Assembly: GCF_019468565.1 (NCBI RefSeq)
Contig: NZ_CP080521.1
Location: forward strand, 4,588,001-4,652,000
Reading direction: 5' to 3'
From: Pseudonocardia sp. DSM 110487
GTDB taxonomy: Bacteria; Actinomycetota; Actinomycetes; Mycobacteriales; Pseudonocardiaceae
DNA: 64,000 nucleotides
The notes beneath the pieces were generated by a model. It was not told the DNA's origin and made no database searches. It worked only from the letters and a program-made list of their open reading frames with translations. Of the stretch, positions 32,496 through 40,555 are shown one piece after another. The position numbers and the translations under genes were made by a program. Positions within the stretch are counted from its first letter, which is position 1. Every line of letters begins with the position of its first letter.

Positions 32496-33559
32496 CCGAT
32501 ATCGACACAGCGCTCGACCCCGACGTCGCGCAGGCCGCGATCGAGCACTGCTTCGACCAGGGCTGGTCGGACGGCCTGCCGCTGGTGCCGGCCTCGCGGC
32601 CGCTCGTGGACCGGTTCCTCGCCACCACCGACCGGGCGTCCGACGAGGTGATCGGGCGGCTCGCCCAGGTCGGCCGTGAGGTCACCGTCGAGCTCGCCGC
32701 GATCAACGCCGCCATGGCCGGGTGCAAGCCGGAGTACTTCCCGGTGGTGCTCGCCGCATGGGACGCGCTGATGCGCGAGCGGGCCACCGGCGGCGGGGGC
32801 TGGCAGTCGACGAGCGGGCCGGCCCCGCTGATCGTCGTCAACGGGCCGGTGCGTGACGAGCTCGGGTTCAACAAGGCGGGTGGCGTGTTCGGGCCCGGTT
32901 TCCGGGCGAACGCGACCGTCCCGCGCGCGATCGGGCTGATCGTCCGCAACGCGCTGGGCATCCACCCGCACGTGTTCGAGCAGGCCACGCAGGGGCTGCC
33001 GGGGCGCTGGTCGATCTGCGTGGCGGAGAACGAGGAGGAGAGCCCGTGGGAGCCCCTCTCCGTCGAGGCCGGGCTCCCGGCAGGCGCGTCCGCGGTGTCG
33101 GCGACGCTGCTGCGGACGTCGGAGTTCGTGGACAACCGGCACACCAGCGACGCCGAGCAGCTGCTCGCCGACTTCGCCGACACGATCTCCCGCACCGGCG
33201 CGTGGATCTTCCGGCACGCCTCGGCCGGGATCGTGTTCTGCCCTGAGCACGCCCAGCTGCTCGCGGGCGCGGGATTCGACCGGGCGAAGGTCCGTGCGTG
33301 GCTCGCCGAACGTTGCGGGCGGACGGTCGGCGACCTCGCGGACGTCGGGAAGGACGGGCTGGGCGACAACGGCGTGCGGCACGCGAGCGGCGCGCGCCCG
33401 GACGGCTTCGACAAGTTGCTGCCGACCGATGATCCGAAGCACCTGCTGATCGCGGTCGCCGGGGCCCGCAACGCGGGCATCTCGATGGTCGTACGGCTGT
33501 TCGCCGGGTGGTCGGCGACGGCGGTGCCCGTCGAGGCGGTGACCCATGAACAGTCGTGA
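32492..33559 (+). CDS. Conserved partner of the UGSC-family protein, copy 1
   Basis: A 355-residue cytoplasmic protein of unknown function. Strong blocks shared with the copy at 47831 are FDQGWSDGLPLVP, AAINAAMAGCKPEYFPVVLA (with Cys78), GGGWQSTSGPAPLIVVNGP, GPGFRANATVPRAIGL, ENEEESPWEPL and FVDNRHTSDAEQLL. The conserved Cys, His and acidic ENEEES patch could be catalytic or metal-binding. The ATG at 32492 overlaps the UGSC stop, implying a stoichiometric complex. The stop codon lies inside a 14-bp stem hairpin (33553-33598). I do not recognise a characterised family. Confidence 0.8.
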   Translation: MTDIDTALDPDVAQAAIEHCFDQGWSDGLPLVPASRPLVDRFLATTDRASDEVIGRLAQVGREVTVELAAINAAMAGCKPEYFPVVLAAWDALMRERATGGGGWQSTSGPAPLIVVNGPVRDELGFNKAGGVFGPGFRANATVPRAIGLIVRNALGIHPHVFEQATQGLPGRWSICVAENEEESPWEPLSVEAGLPAGASAVSATLLRTSEFVDNRHTSDAEQLLADFADTISRTGAWIFRHASAGIVFCPEHAQLLAGAGFDRAKVRAWLAERCGRTVGDLADVGKDGLGDNGVRHASGARPDGFDKLLPTDDPKHLLIAVAGARNAGISMVVRLFAGWSATAVPVEAVTHEQS

Positions 33560-33598
33560 GTGGATACGCGAGCCAGAGCGCGCATATCCACTCACGAC
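33553..33598 (+). terminator. Long hairpin starting in the UGSC-partner stop codon
   Basis: GTCGTGAGTGGATA (33553-33566) pairs perfectly with TATCCACTCACGAC (33585-33598) around an 18-nt loop containing CGCG at both ends. The TGA stop is in the left arm. There is no following T-run. It separates the ligase/UGSC genes from the zinc dehydrogenase, whose ATG lies 15 bases beyond, and may attenuate or stabilise the mRNA. Confidence 0.55.
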
Positions 33599-33613
33599 CC
33601 CGAGGAGGAGGTC

Positions 33614-34720
33614 ATGGTGAGTGACACGGTGCGAGCGGCGGTGCAGGTGGCGCCGCGCCAGATCGAGCTGCGCAAGTTCCCGCGCCCGGCGACCGGCCCC
33701 GACGACGGGCTCCTGCGGGTGGAGGCCAACGGCATCTGCGGCAGCGACGTCGAGTCCTACCGGGGCCACCTCGGGATGGGGCGCGGGCCGACGATCCCCG
33801 GGCACGAGCCCATGGGCATCATCGAGGAGATCGGCGACCGCGCCGCGGAGCGCTGGGGCGTGCAGCCGGGGGACAGGGTGGCCCTGGAGGTGATCGTCCC
33901 GTGCCGGTCGTGCCACGACTGCCTCACCGGGCGCTACCAGGCCTGCCGCAACCGCAAGTACGGCCACGGAGTCACCGGGATCGACGTGCCCCCGTCGCTG
34001 TGGGGTGGGTTCGCCGAGCACCTCTACCTGACGCCCGGCGCCGTGCTGCACAAGATCGACAAGACGTTGCCGGCCGAGCTGGCCGTCATGTTCAACCCCC
34101 TCGGTGCCGGCGTCCGATGGGCGGTTCACCTCGGTGAGGTCGGCCTCGGCGACACGCTGCTGATCCTCGGCGCCGGGCAGCGCGGCCTCGCCTCCGTCAT
34201 CGCGGCGCGGGCAGCCGGTGCCGGCACGATCATCGTCACCGGTCTGGAGACCGACGCCCACAAGCTGGCACTGGCCAGGGAGTTCGGGGCCGACCACACG
34301 ATCGTCGTCGACGGGCCCGACGCGGAGGACACCGTCGAGCGCGTCCGCGAGATCACCGGCGGCGCGATGGCCGACGTCGTTCTGGAGCTGACGCCGATGG
34401 CGGCCGCCCCCGTCACGCACGCCCTGCAGGCCGCCAAGCACGGCGGCCGGGTGGTGCTCGCAGGCTTGAAGGGCGGGGCCGAGGTGCCGCTCAACACCGA
34501 CCTGATCATCAACCGGGCCCTCACCGTGCGCGGGGCGTACGGGGTGGACGCGCGCGGCTACGCCGAGGCGATCGCGATCATCGAGTCCCGCCGGTTCCCC
34601 CTGGCAAAGCTGCACACCCACACCTTCGGCCTGGACGACACCGAGCTCGCCATCCAGACGCTCGCCGGCGAGGTGCCGGGCGAGGCCGCGGTGCACGTGT
34701 CGGTCCACCCCAACCTCTAG
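33614..34720 (+). CDS. Zinc-dependent medium-chain dehydrogenase (threonine/sorbitol DH type)
   Basis: A 368-residue MDR enzyme. The catalytic zinc site is ANGICGSDVESY and TIPGHEPMG. Four structural-zinc Cys lie in VPCRSCHDCLTGRYQACRN. The Rossmann loop is LGAGQRGLASV. It differs clearly from the two NDMA-dependent ADHs upstream and resembles NAD-dependent polyol/threonine dehydrogenases. The ATG at 33614 follows GAGGAGG; a GTG one codon later is possible. It lies after a hairpin and eight bases before an amidohydrolase gene, which suggests a separately tuned two-gene unit. Confidence 0.9.
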   Translation: MVSDTVRAAVQVAPRQIELRKFPRPATGPDDGLLRVEANGICGSDVESYRGHLGMGRGPTIPGHEPMGIIEEIGDRAAERWGVQPGDRVALEVIVPCRSCHDCLTGRYQACRNRKYGHGVTGIDVPPSLWGGFAEHLYLTPGAVLHKIDKTLPAELAVMFNPLGAGVRWAVHLGEVGLGDTLLILGAGQRGLASVIAARAAGAGTIIVTGLETDAHKLALAREFGADHTIVVDGPDAEDTVERVREITGGAMADVVLELTPMAAAPVTHALQAAKHGGRVVLAGLKGGAEVPLNTDLIINRALTVRGAYGVDARGYAEAIAIIESRRFPLAKLHTHTFGLDDTELAIQTLAGEVPGEAAVHVSVHPNL

Positions 34721-34728
34721 GAGGTCGC

Positions 34729-35739
34729 GTGCTCGTCGACGCCCACGCCCACCTGCTGCCGCGCGACTACCCGGCCGACGCACCCGAGTGCTTCCCTCGG
34801 ATGGAGGCGATCGACGGCGAGACCGCTCGCCTGTTGCTGTTCGGGACGATGCGGTACCGGGCGCGCGACGCCTTCTTCGACGCCGAGCGCCGCATCGAGG
34901 AGCAGGACGCCTCGGGCGTGGACGTCGAGGTGCTCAGCCCGATGCCGCCGCTGCTGCGCTACGACCTGCCCGCGGTCGACGGCCTGTCGCTGGCCCGGCA
35001 CGTCAACGAGGCCACGGCGCAACTGTGCGCCGCGGCGCCGGACCGGCTCGTCGGGCTCGGCATGGTGGCGATGCAGGACCCGGACGCCGCGGCAACGGAG
35101 CTGAAGGCCCTGCAGGACCAGGGGCTGCGCGGGGTCGAGATCGCCTCGAACGTGCTCGGTACGTCGATCGGCGACGAGCGTTTCCTTCCGTTCTTCACCG
35201 AGGCGCAGCGGCTCGGCACGGCGGTGTTCGTGCACGCGATGCCCTCGCCGACGCCTCGGCTGCCCGCCTCGGCGATGGGCACCTACGTGGTGGGTTTGGA
35301 GGGGATGCTCGCCGTCGCGTCGATGATCTCCGGCGGCACCGCCGCCGCCTGCCCTGACCTGCGGATCTCGTTCAGCCACGCCGGCGGCGGATTCCCGCTC
35401 GTCGTGCCCCGTGCGCAGTACTTCTGGGGTGGCACCTGGAACGAGGAGCCCGCCGTGCCGGAGCGGGCGATCGCGCACGACGACGGCCCGTCGCCCCTCG
35501 ACTACGCCCGCCGGTTCTTCTACGACTCGATGGTGTTCGACCGGCGCGCCCTGCGGTACCTGGTGGACCTGCTAGGTGCGGACCGGCTGCTGGTCGGCTC
35601 GGACTTCCCCGCGATGCCCCGGGAGGATCCGGCGGGCCGCACGCTGCGCTCGCTGGACCTGGCGCCGGAGGTGCTGGAGCAGATCACCTGGCACAACGCG
35701 TGGAGCTGGCTGGGGGTCGACCCACCGCCGGTGGGATAG
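34729..35739 (+). CDS. Amidohydrolase family protein (ACMSD-like)
   Basis: A 336-residue TIM-barrel metal enzyme. The N-terminal HxH lies in VDAHAHLLPRDYP. VFVHAMPSPTPRLP carries the central His, ISFSHAGGGFPLVVPR the next, and LLVGSDFPAMPRED the C-terminal Asp. This is the 2-amino-3-carboxymuconate-6-semialdehyde decarboxylase type, commonly nonoxidative decarboxylases of aromatic acids. The GTG at 34729 follows GGAGG by three bases. It is the last plus-strand gene before a two-tier palindrome and the convergent IclR gene. Confidence 0.9.
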   Translation: MLVDAHAHLLPRDYPADAPECFPRMEAIDGETARLLLFGTMRYRARDAFFDAERRIEEQDASGVDVEVLSPMPPLLRYDLPAVDGLSLARHVNEATAQLCAAAPDRLVGLGMVAMQDPDAAATELKALQDQGLRGVEIASNVLGTSIGDERFLPFFTEAQRLGTAVFVHAMPSPTPRLPASAMGTYVVGLEGMLAVASMISGGTAAACPDLRISFSHAGGGFPLVVPRAQYFWGGTWNEEPAVPERAIAHDDGPSPLDYARRFFYDSMVFDRRALRYLVDLLGADRLLVGSDFPAMPREDPAGRTLRSLDLAPEVLEQITWHNAWSWLGVDPPPVG

Positions 35740-35771
35740 GCCCTGGGCCGCTGGTACCGCTCCCACAGTCC

Positions 35772-35841
35772 ACTTCACACACCCAGCAACCACTTCACAC
35801 AAGGCCGGCCTTGTGTGAAGTCGGGACTGGGTGTGTGAAGT
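35772..35841. terminator. Two-tier nested palindrome between convergent genes
   Basis: An inner perfect 30-bp palindrome without loop, arms ACTTCACACAAGGCC and its complement (35792-35821), is enclosed by 15-bp outer arms ACTTCACACACCCAG (35772-35786) and CTGGGTGTGTGAAGT (35827-35841). Each side has a 5-nt bulge. The two arms share the word ACTTCACACA. It lies between the amidohydrolase stop and the IclR stop, so a bidirectional terminator is the simple reading. It could also be a repeat or binding element. Confidence 0.65.
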
Positions 35842-35843
35842 CG

Positions 35844-36647
35844 TTATCTGCGGGGGGAGAGGGCCCTGGTGATCGCGCGGGAGGCCTGTTTCAGGACCGC
35901 CGCCAGCTCCCTCGGGCGGGCGCCCTCCGTCTCCACCACCACGCTGATGGCGGCCGTCACCTCGCCCGCCGGGTCAAGGACCGGCACCGCGACCACGAGG
36001 TCGGGCATCGTGATCTGGCCGCGTGCCACCGCGACCCCGGTCTGGCGGATGTGGGCGAGCGTGCGGCGCAGCTCGGCGGGGTCGGTCACCGTCATCGGGT
36101 TGAACCGCTCCAGCGGCGAGCGCAGCACCGCCTCCTGGAAGTCGGGCTCGGAGTGGGCGAGCAGCACGAGCCCGGTGCCGGTGGCGTGCATCGGCCAGCG
36201 GTCGCCGACGCGGCTGGTCACCGGGTTGCGGACGCGGGCGCGGATCGCCTCGACGTACACGACCTGCATGCCGTCGCGCACGGCCAGGTGCACGTTGCCG
36301 CGGGTGATCTGGTGCAGGTCCTCGAGGTGCGGGAACGCCGCCTCGCGCAGCTCCAGGCCGCGCGGGGCCAGCGCGGAGAGTTCCAGGAGGCGCAGCCCCA
36401 CCGAGTAGCGGCCGGCGCTGTCGCGTTCGAGCGCGCCCCAGTCCACGAGCTCGCGGGTGAGGCGGTGTGCGGTGGGCAGGGTCAGTCCGGCGCGCCGCGC
36501 GATCTCGGAGAGCGACAGGCAACGGTGTCGCGGTCCGAACGCGTCCAGTACCGACAGGGCGCGCCCGGCCGCGGTGGGCCGGGCCGTCCCCGGGCCACGG
36601 CGCCGACCTGCGGCATGCGGCGCCGGAACGTCCGGGGTCAGGGTCAT
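35844..36647 (-). CDS. IclR-family transcriptional regulator
   Basis: A 267-residue regulator. The winged helix covers roughly residues 25-90 (LSLSEIARRAGLTLPTAHRL, LERDSAGRYSVGLRLLEL). The IclR effector domain follows (GNVHLAVRDGMQVVYVEAI, MHATGTGLVLLA, GVAVARGQITMPDLVVAVPV). The ATG at 36647 overlaps the response-regulator stop (ATGA). It is therefore last in a kinase, response regulator, IclR operon, an unusual combination linking phosphorelay input to a small-molecule-responsive regulator. Likely targets are the aromatic catabolic operons on either side; this is inference. Confidence 0.9.
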   Translation of the reverse strand: MTLTPDVPAPHAAGRRRGPGTARPTAAGRALSVLDAFGPRHRCLSLSEIARRAGLTLPTAHRLTRELVDWGALERDSAGRYSVGLRLLELSALAPRGLELREAAFPHLEDLHQITRGNVHLAVRDGMQVVYVEAIRARVRNPVTSRVGDRWPMHATGTGLVLLAHSEPDFQEAVLRSPLERFNPMTVTDPAELRRTLAHIRQTGVAVARGQITMPDLVVAVPVLDPAGEVTAAISVVVETEGARPRELAAVLKQASRAITRALSPRR

Positions 36648-37345
36648 GTCGCACCTCCGGTGGTGGGATCGGGCGGGGTGACGAGTCCTTCGCGGATCGC
36701 CACCAGCGCGGCCTGTGTGCGGGAGGTCAGCTGCAGCTTCGCGAGGATGTGGCTGACGTGCGTGCGGGCGGTGCGTTCGCTGATGTAGAGCTCGGCCGCG
36801 ATCTGGTGGTTCGACATGCCGCGGGCCACCAGCGCGAGGATCGAGCGCTCCCGCGCGGTGAGGGAGGCGACGCCGGTGGGCGGCGAGACGAGGCGGCGGG
36901 TGAGCCGGCCCGCCACGGTGGGGTCGAGGTGCACCTCGCCCCGGTCGGCCGAGCGGATCGCGGCGGCGACCTCGTCCGGGTCGGCGTCCTTGAGCAGGTA
37001 ACCGGACGCGCCCGCCTCCAGCGCGGCGTGCACGCGCTCCAGCTCGCCGAAACTGGTGAGCACGACGACCCGCACGTCCGGGTGCGCGGCGAGCACCGCG
37101 CGGATGGCAGTGATGCCGTCCATCCGCGGCATCAGCACGTCCATGAGCACGACCTGGGGGAGCCGGCCCTCTGTGGCGAGGCGCTGCAGCCGGTCGAGCG
37201 CGTCCTTGCCGTCGACGGCCTCGGCGACGACCTCGATGCCGTCGGCGCTCTCCAGGTAGGCGGAGAGCCCGCGGCGGACCACGGCGTGGTCGTCGACGAC
37301 GAGCACGCCGATGTCGCCTGCGGGAGCAGGCGCGGCTTCGCTCAC
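36644..37345 (-). CDS. NarL/LuxR-type response regulator
   Basis: A 233-residue two-component regulator. The receiver domain begins IGVLVVDDHAVVRRGL, with the phosphoacceptor Asp69 in VVLMDVLMPRMDG and the Lys in GYLLKDADPDE. The C-terminal LuxR helix-turn-helix is LTARERSILALVARGMSNHQ followed by ISERTARTHVSHIL. The GTG at 37345 overlaps the kinase stop (GTGA); longer upstream starts would lie within the kinase gene. Cotranscription and overlap mark the adjacent kinase as its partner. A close paralogue, without a kinase, is encoded at 60185. Confidence 0.92.
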   Translation of the reverse strand: MSEAAPAPAGDIGVLVVDDHAVVRRGLSAYLESADGIEVVAEAVDGKDALDRLQRLATEGRLPQVVLMDVLMPRMDGITAIRAVLAAHPDVRVVVLTSFGELERVHAALEAGASGYLLKDADPDEVAAAIRSADRGEVHLDPTVAGRLTRRLVSPPTGVASLTARERSILALVARGMSNHQIAAELYISERTARTHVSHILAKLQLTSRTQAALVAIREGLVTPPDPTTGGAT

Positions 37346-38637
37346 CGTGCCGGGCCTGGTCCGCCCACCGGGACGCACACCCGCACGCGGCATCCCCCGC
37401 TGTTCGGCCCACGGTCGTCGTCCATACTGCCCAGCTCGATCGATCCGCCCCATCGCTCCGCTCGCTCCCGCATCGACACCAGGCCGAGCGCGCCGGCCCG
37501 CACCTGGGCCGTCAGCCCGATCCCGTCGTCGCTGATCTCGACCACCACGCGGTCCGGCGGCCCGCTGGTGCTGATGTGCACCGACACCCGCGTCGCATCC
37601 GCGTGCTTGACGACGTTGTGCAGCGCCTCCTGCACCACCCGGTAGAGGTCCTCCTGCAGCTCGACCGGCAGGTCGCCGACCCCGACGCTGAGGTCGACGT
37701 CGACGTCGATGTCAAGGCCGGAGGTGCCCTGCACCGACTCGGCGTGGCTGCGCACCGCCCCCGCGAGCCCGCGCTCGACCAGTTCCACCGGGTGCAGCTG
37801 CAGCACGAGGCCACGCAGGTCGGTGAGCGCGGTCTGGGCCAGTTCGAGGAGCTCGTCGGCCACCGCCTGCACGCGCTCGGCGCGGATGGCGCGGCCGGGG
37901 GCGACCTGGGCCTGCAGCGCCTTGGCCTGCATCCGCATCGAGAACACCTGCTGGACGACCGAGTCGTGCAGCTCGCGGGCGAGCCGGGCGCGCTCGGCGA
38001 CCTGCGCGTCGTGCCGGGACCGGGAGAGCAGGTCGGCGGAGTCGACGGCAGTGGCGGCCTGGTCGGCCATCGCCTCCAGGAACTCGACGGCCTCCGTGCC
38101 CGGCGGCTCGCCCGGCTTGTAGAAGGCGTTGAGCACACCGACCGCCCGGCCCCGCACGACCAGCGGGACCGCCGCGAAGGCGTCCCACTCGGGGGCGCCC
38201 ATGATCCGGTGGAGCGGTTCCCATGCCGGGTCGGCCATCACGGCGGCCTTGCGGTGCGGCACGACGATCCGCCGGCACGACTCGAAGGCCTCGACGAACA
38301 TCATCCGAGCGCCGAGGCGCCTGCAGTCCTCGAGCCGGTCGGTGAAGTCCTCCGCGTCGGTGAAGCCGGCCTTGCCGACGACCCGCATGGTGCCGCCCTC
38401 GACCCGCAGGATCTGCACGGCCGCGATGTGCTCTGCCTGCACCACCTCGTTCGCGACGACGTCGAGGGTGACGCTCAGCGACGCCGCGTCGGCGACGCTC
38501 GACGCCGCGCGGGCGATCGCCGCGAGCCTGCGCTGCCCGCGCCGAGCGTCCTCCGGGCTCGGGTCGAGCGCACCCCCGCATTCCGGGCACCGCGAGCCCG
38601 CTGCGAGCCGCTCCTTCCGGGTGAGCACTTCCGTCAC
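37342..38637 (-). CDS. Soluble GAF-domain sensor histidine kinase (HisKA_3)
   Basis: A 431-residue kinase without transmembrane segments, so it senses a cytoplasmic signal. A CPECGG pair (Cys17, Cys20) near the start may be a small metal knuckle, although only two Cys are present. A GAF domain spans about 35-205 and contains further Cys105 and Cys121. The dimerisation box RLARELHDSVVQQVFSM has His224. The ATPase domain has VVQEALHNVVKHA, DDGIG and LVSMRERAERWGG. Start: GTG at 38637. It is the first gene of the kinase, regulator, IclR operon, divergent from the transporter run at 38948 across 310 bp that hold tandem repeats. Confidence 0.92.
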   Translation of the reverse strand: MTEVLTRKERLAAGSRCPECGGALDPSPEDARRGQRRLAAIARAASSVADAASLSVTLDVVANEVVQAEHIAAVQILRVEGGTMRVVGKAGFTDAEDFTDRLEDCRRLGARMMFVEAFESCRRIVVPHRKAAVMADPAWEPLHRIMGAPEWDAFAAVPLVVRGRAVGVLNAFYKPGEPPGTEAVEFLEAMADQAATAVDSADLLSRSRHDAQVAERARLARELHDSVVQQVFSMRMQAKALQAQVAPGRAIRAERVQAVADELLELAQTALTDLRGLVLQLHPVELVERGLAGAVRSHAESVQGTSGLDIDVDVDLSVGVGDLPVELQEDLYRVVQEALHNVVKHADATRVSVHISTSGPPDRVVVEISDDGIGLTAQVRAGALGLVSMRERAERWGGSIELGSMDDDRGPNSGGCRVRVCVPVGGPGPAR

Positions 38638-38947
38638 GCCGACCCCTTCGTCTGCGTCACCTTCGTCTGCGTCATGGAGCTGTAGATCGAGCCCAGTCTC
38701 ACCACTGCGGGAGCCAGGTCACAAGTGCTGTCACAAGTGCCGGGGCCGCCCTCGCCGATGTCGTCCGCGGCGACCCATGCGGCCTACGACATATGACCGA
38801 TGCGTCACGGCGGCGCCGAACATGTCTTCCGTCCCGCGAAACCGTCCCTGCACCCCGAGTCGCGCCTCCCTGAGGCTGAGTGGGCCGCCTGGGGTGAGCC
38901 CGGTCACCGTGCTGCTCCCTCGGGCCCGCTACGGAACGGGAGTCCAG
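38638..38947. other. 310-bp divergent intergenic region
   Basis: No gene is credible here. The region separates the kinase operon (minus) from the family-5 binding protein (plus). It holds a tandem repeat at 38719-38740 and a CATATG-centred sequence near 38790. GGGAG precedes the GTG at 38948. I could not identify convincing -35/-10 boxes. Confidence 0.5.
38719..38740 (+). promoter_or_regulatory. Tandem 10-bp direct repeat, operator candidate
   Basis: TCACAAGTGC occurs at 38719-38728 and again at 38731-38740, a 12-bp period. It lies 82 bases upstream of the kinase start. LuxR-type and IclR-type regulators can bind such direct repeats; both are encoded in the adjacent operon. Confidence 0.45.
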
Positions 38948-40555
38948 GTGAGACGACGCACGCACGCGGCAGCGGTATTGCTGGCCGCGCTCATGCTCAT
39001 CGCCGCGTGCGGCGGGGGCGGCGGCCGAGCGGCAGGTCCGGCGACGCCGACCGGCCCTCCGCAGCGCGGTGGGGAGATCACCGTGCTGGAGAATGCGTCG
39101 TTCGCGGGTGGCTGGCCGACCGGGCTCGACCCGGCCACGAACACCACGGGCGGCGCGAACATCGCGCAGATGAGCGCGATCTACGGCGGGCTCTTCCGGC
39201 TGCAGGCAGCGGACGACGGCTCGGGCGCCGAGGTCGTGCCGCACCAGGCTGAGGGATACGAGCTGCTCGACGGCGGAACGACGGTGCGGATCACGATCCG
39301 GGAGGGCATCCGGTTCACCGATGGCACCCCGATGGACGCCGAGGCGGTGGCGTTCAACTTCCGCCGGGCCGTCGACTCCCCGTGCACCTGCTCGCCGACG
39401 TGGCCACTCGCCGAGAACGGCATCACCACCGACGGCCCGCGCACCGTCGTGCTGACGTTCACGCGCCCGTTCGCCGCGGTGATCAACGCGTTCCCGGCCA
39501 CGAACGTCAACTGGATCGCCTCGCCAACGGCGCTGCAGCAGATGGGGGAGGAGCAGTTCGCGTTGAAGCCGGTGGCGGCGGGCCCGTTCACCGTCGTGTC
39601 CAACCAGCTCAGCTCCGAGCTCGTGCTCGAACGCAACCCGGGCTACTTCAAGCAGGGGCTGCCCTACCTCGACCGGCTCACGTTCCAGTCGATCGGCGGC
39701 GACCAGCCCGCCTACCAGGCGCTGCTGGCCGGCCAGGCCCAGGCGTACGAGGGCCTCAACACCACACCGCTGCTGGAGCAGGCGCAGGAGGCGGGCCGGA
39801 TCACCGTCACCGTGCAGCCGCCCACCTCGCCGTACGTGGTGCAGCTGAACACGCAGCGCGCGCCGTTCGACGACCAGCGCGCCCGCGAGGCGATCTACCA
39901 CGCCACCGACTTCTCGGCGATCTCGCAGGGCCTGTTCCGGGGCCGCTACCCGGTGAGCCAGAGCTTCACCGGGCCCGGCGGCCTCTTCCACCACGAGACC
40001 GTCGCGGGCTACCCCGCCCACGACCCCGCGCGCGCCCGGCAGCTGGTCGCCGAGCTCGGCGGGCTCACCGTGCACCTCGGCACGCTCAAGGGCTACGTGG
40101 CCGAGCAGGTGATGACGGCGCTGCAGACCCAGTGGCAGGAAGCCGGCATCACCGTGCAGATCGAGAGCTACGAGCTGTCGACGCTCATCCAGGAGTTCCG
40201 TTCCGGCGAGTGGGACTCGATGCTGCAGACCGCGGGGGCGTGGGATCCCGCGGCCGGGGTCGGCGTCGGCTTCCGCTTCTCGTCGGACTCGCCCTTCACC
40301 GGCGTGAAGGACCCCGAGCTCGACCGGATGCTCGACACCGCAGAGGCCACCCTCGACCCGGCGGAGCGGGAGAAGCTCTACGTCGACGCGGGCCGCTACA
40401 TCAGCGAGCACGCCTACGCGCCGTTCGGCCTCGCCTTCGCCCCCGCCAACCTCGCGACGGAAGGGGTGTACGGGCCGGGGCTGACCACGAAGATCCCGCC
40501 GATCGTCGTCAACACCGGCGTCCACTGGGATGAAGTGTGGAGGGCGCCGCAGTGA
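38948..40555 (+). CDS. Family-5 ABC substrate-binding lipoprotein
   Basis: A 535-residue extracytoplasmic binding protein of full family length. The signal segment HAAAVLLAALMLIAACGGGG ends in a lipobox Cys. GLDPATNTTGGANIAQMSAI, IREGIRFTDGTPMDAEAVAF and GPFTVVSNQLSSELVLERNP are typical family-5 blocks. The GTG at 38948 follows GGGAG. It opens a long collinear run, and the permease gene at 40552 overlaps its stop (GTGA), so it belongs to the 40552-44513 importer. The ligand is unknown; these proteins bind peptides, opines, sugars, metals or aromatic acids. Confidence 0.92.
   Translation: MRRRTHAAAVLLAALMLIAACGGGGGRAAGPATPTGPPQRGGEITVLENASFAGGWPTGLDPATNTTGGANIAQMSAIYGGLFRLQAADDGSGAEVVPHQAEGYELLDGGTTVRITIREGIRFTDGTPMDAEAVAFNFRRAVDSPCTCSPTWPLAENGITTDGPRTVVLTFTRPFAAVINAFPATNVNWIASPTALQQMGEEQFALKPVAAGPFTVVSNQLSSELVLERNPGYFKQGLPYLDRLTFQSIGGDQPAYQALLAGQAQAYEGLNTTPLLEQAQEAGRITVTVQPPTSPYVVQLNTQRAPFDDQRAREAIYHATDFSAISQGLFRGRYPVSQSFTGPGGLFHHETVAGYPAHDPARARQLVAELGGLTVHLGTLKGYVAEQVMTALQTQWQEAGITVQIESYELSTLIQEFRSGEWDSMLQTAGAWDPAAGVGVGFRFSSDSPFTGVKDPELDRMLDTAEATLDPAEREKLYVDAGRYISEHAYAPFGLAFAPANLATEGVYGPGLTTKIPPIVVNTGVHWDEVWRAPQ

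Noticed and set aside
35772..35841. Phage or plasmid attachment site or CRISPR-like repeat
   Set aside because: There is no integrase, tRNA or regularly spaced repeat nearby. Only a nested inverted repeat is present, between convergent metabolic genes.
35844..37412. A 522-residue frame suggesting an IclR protein fused to an upstream domain
   Set aside because: The extension is the shadow of the response-regulator gene. The ATGA junction at 36644-36647 gives a normal-length IclR protein.
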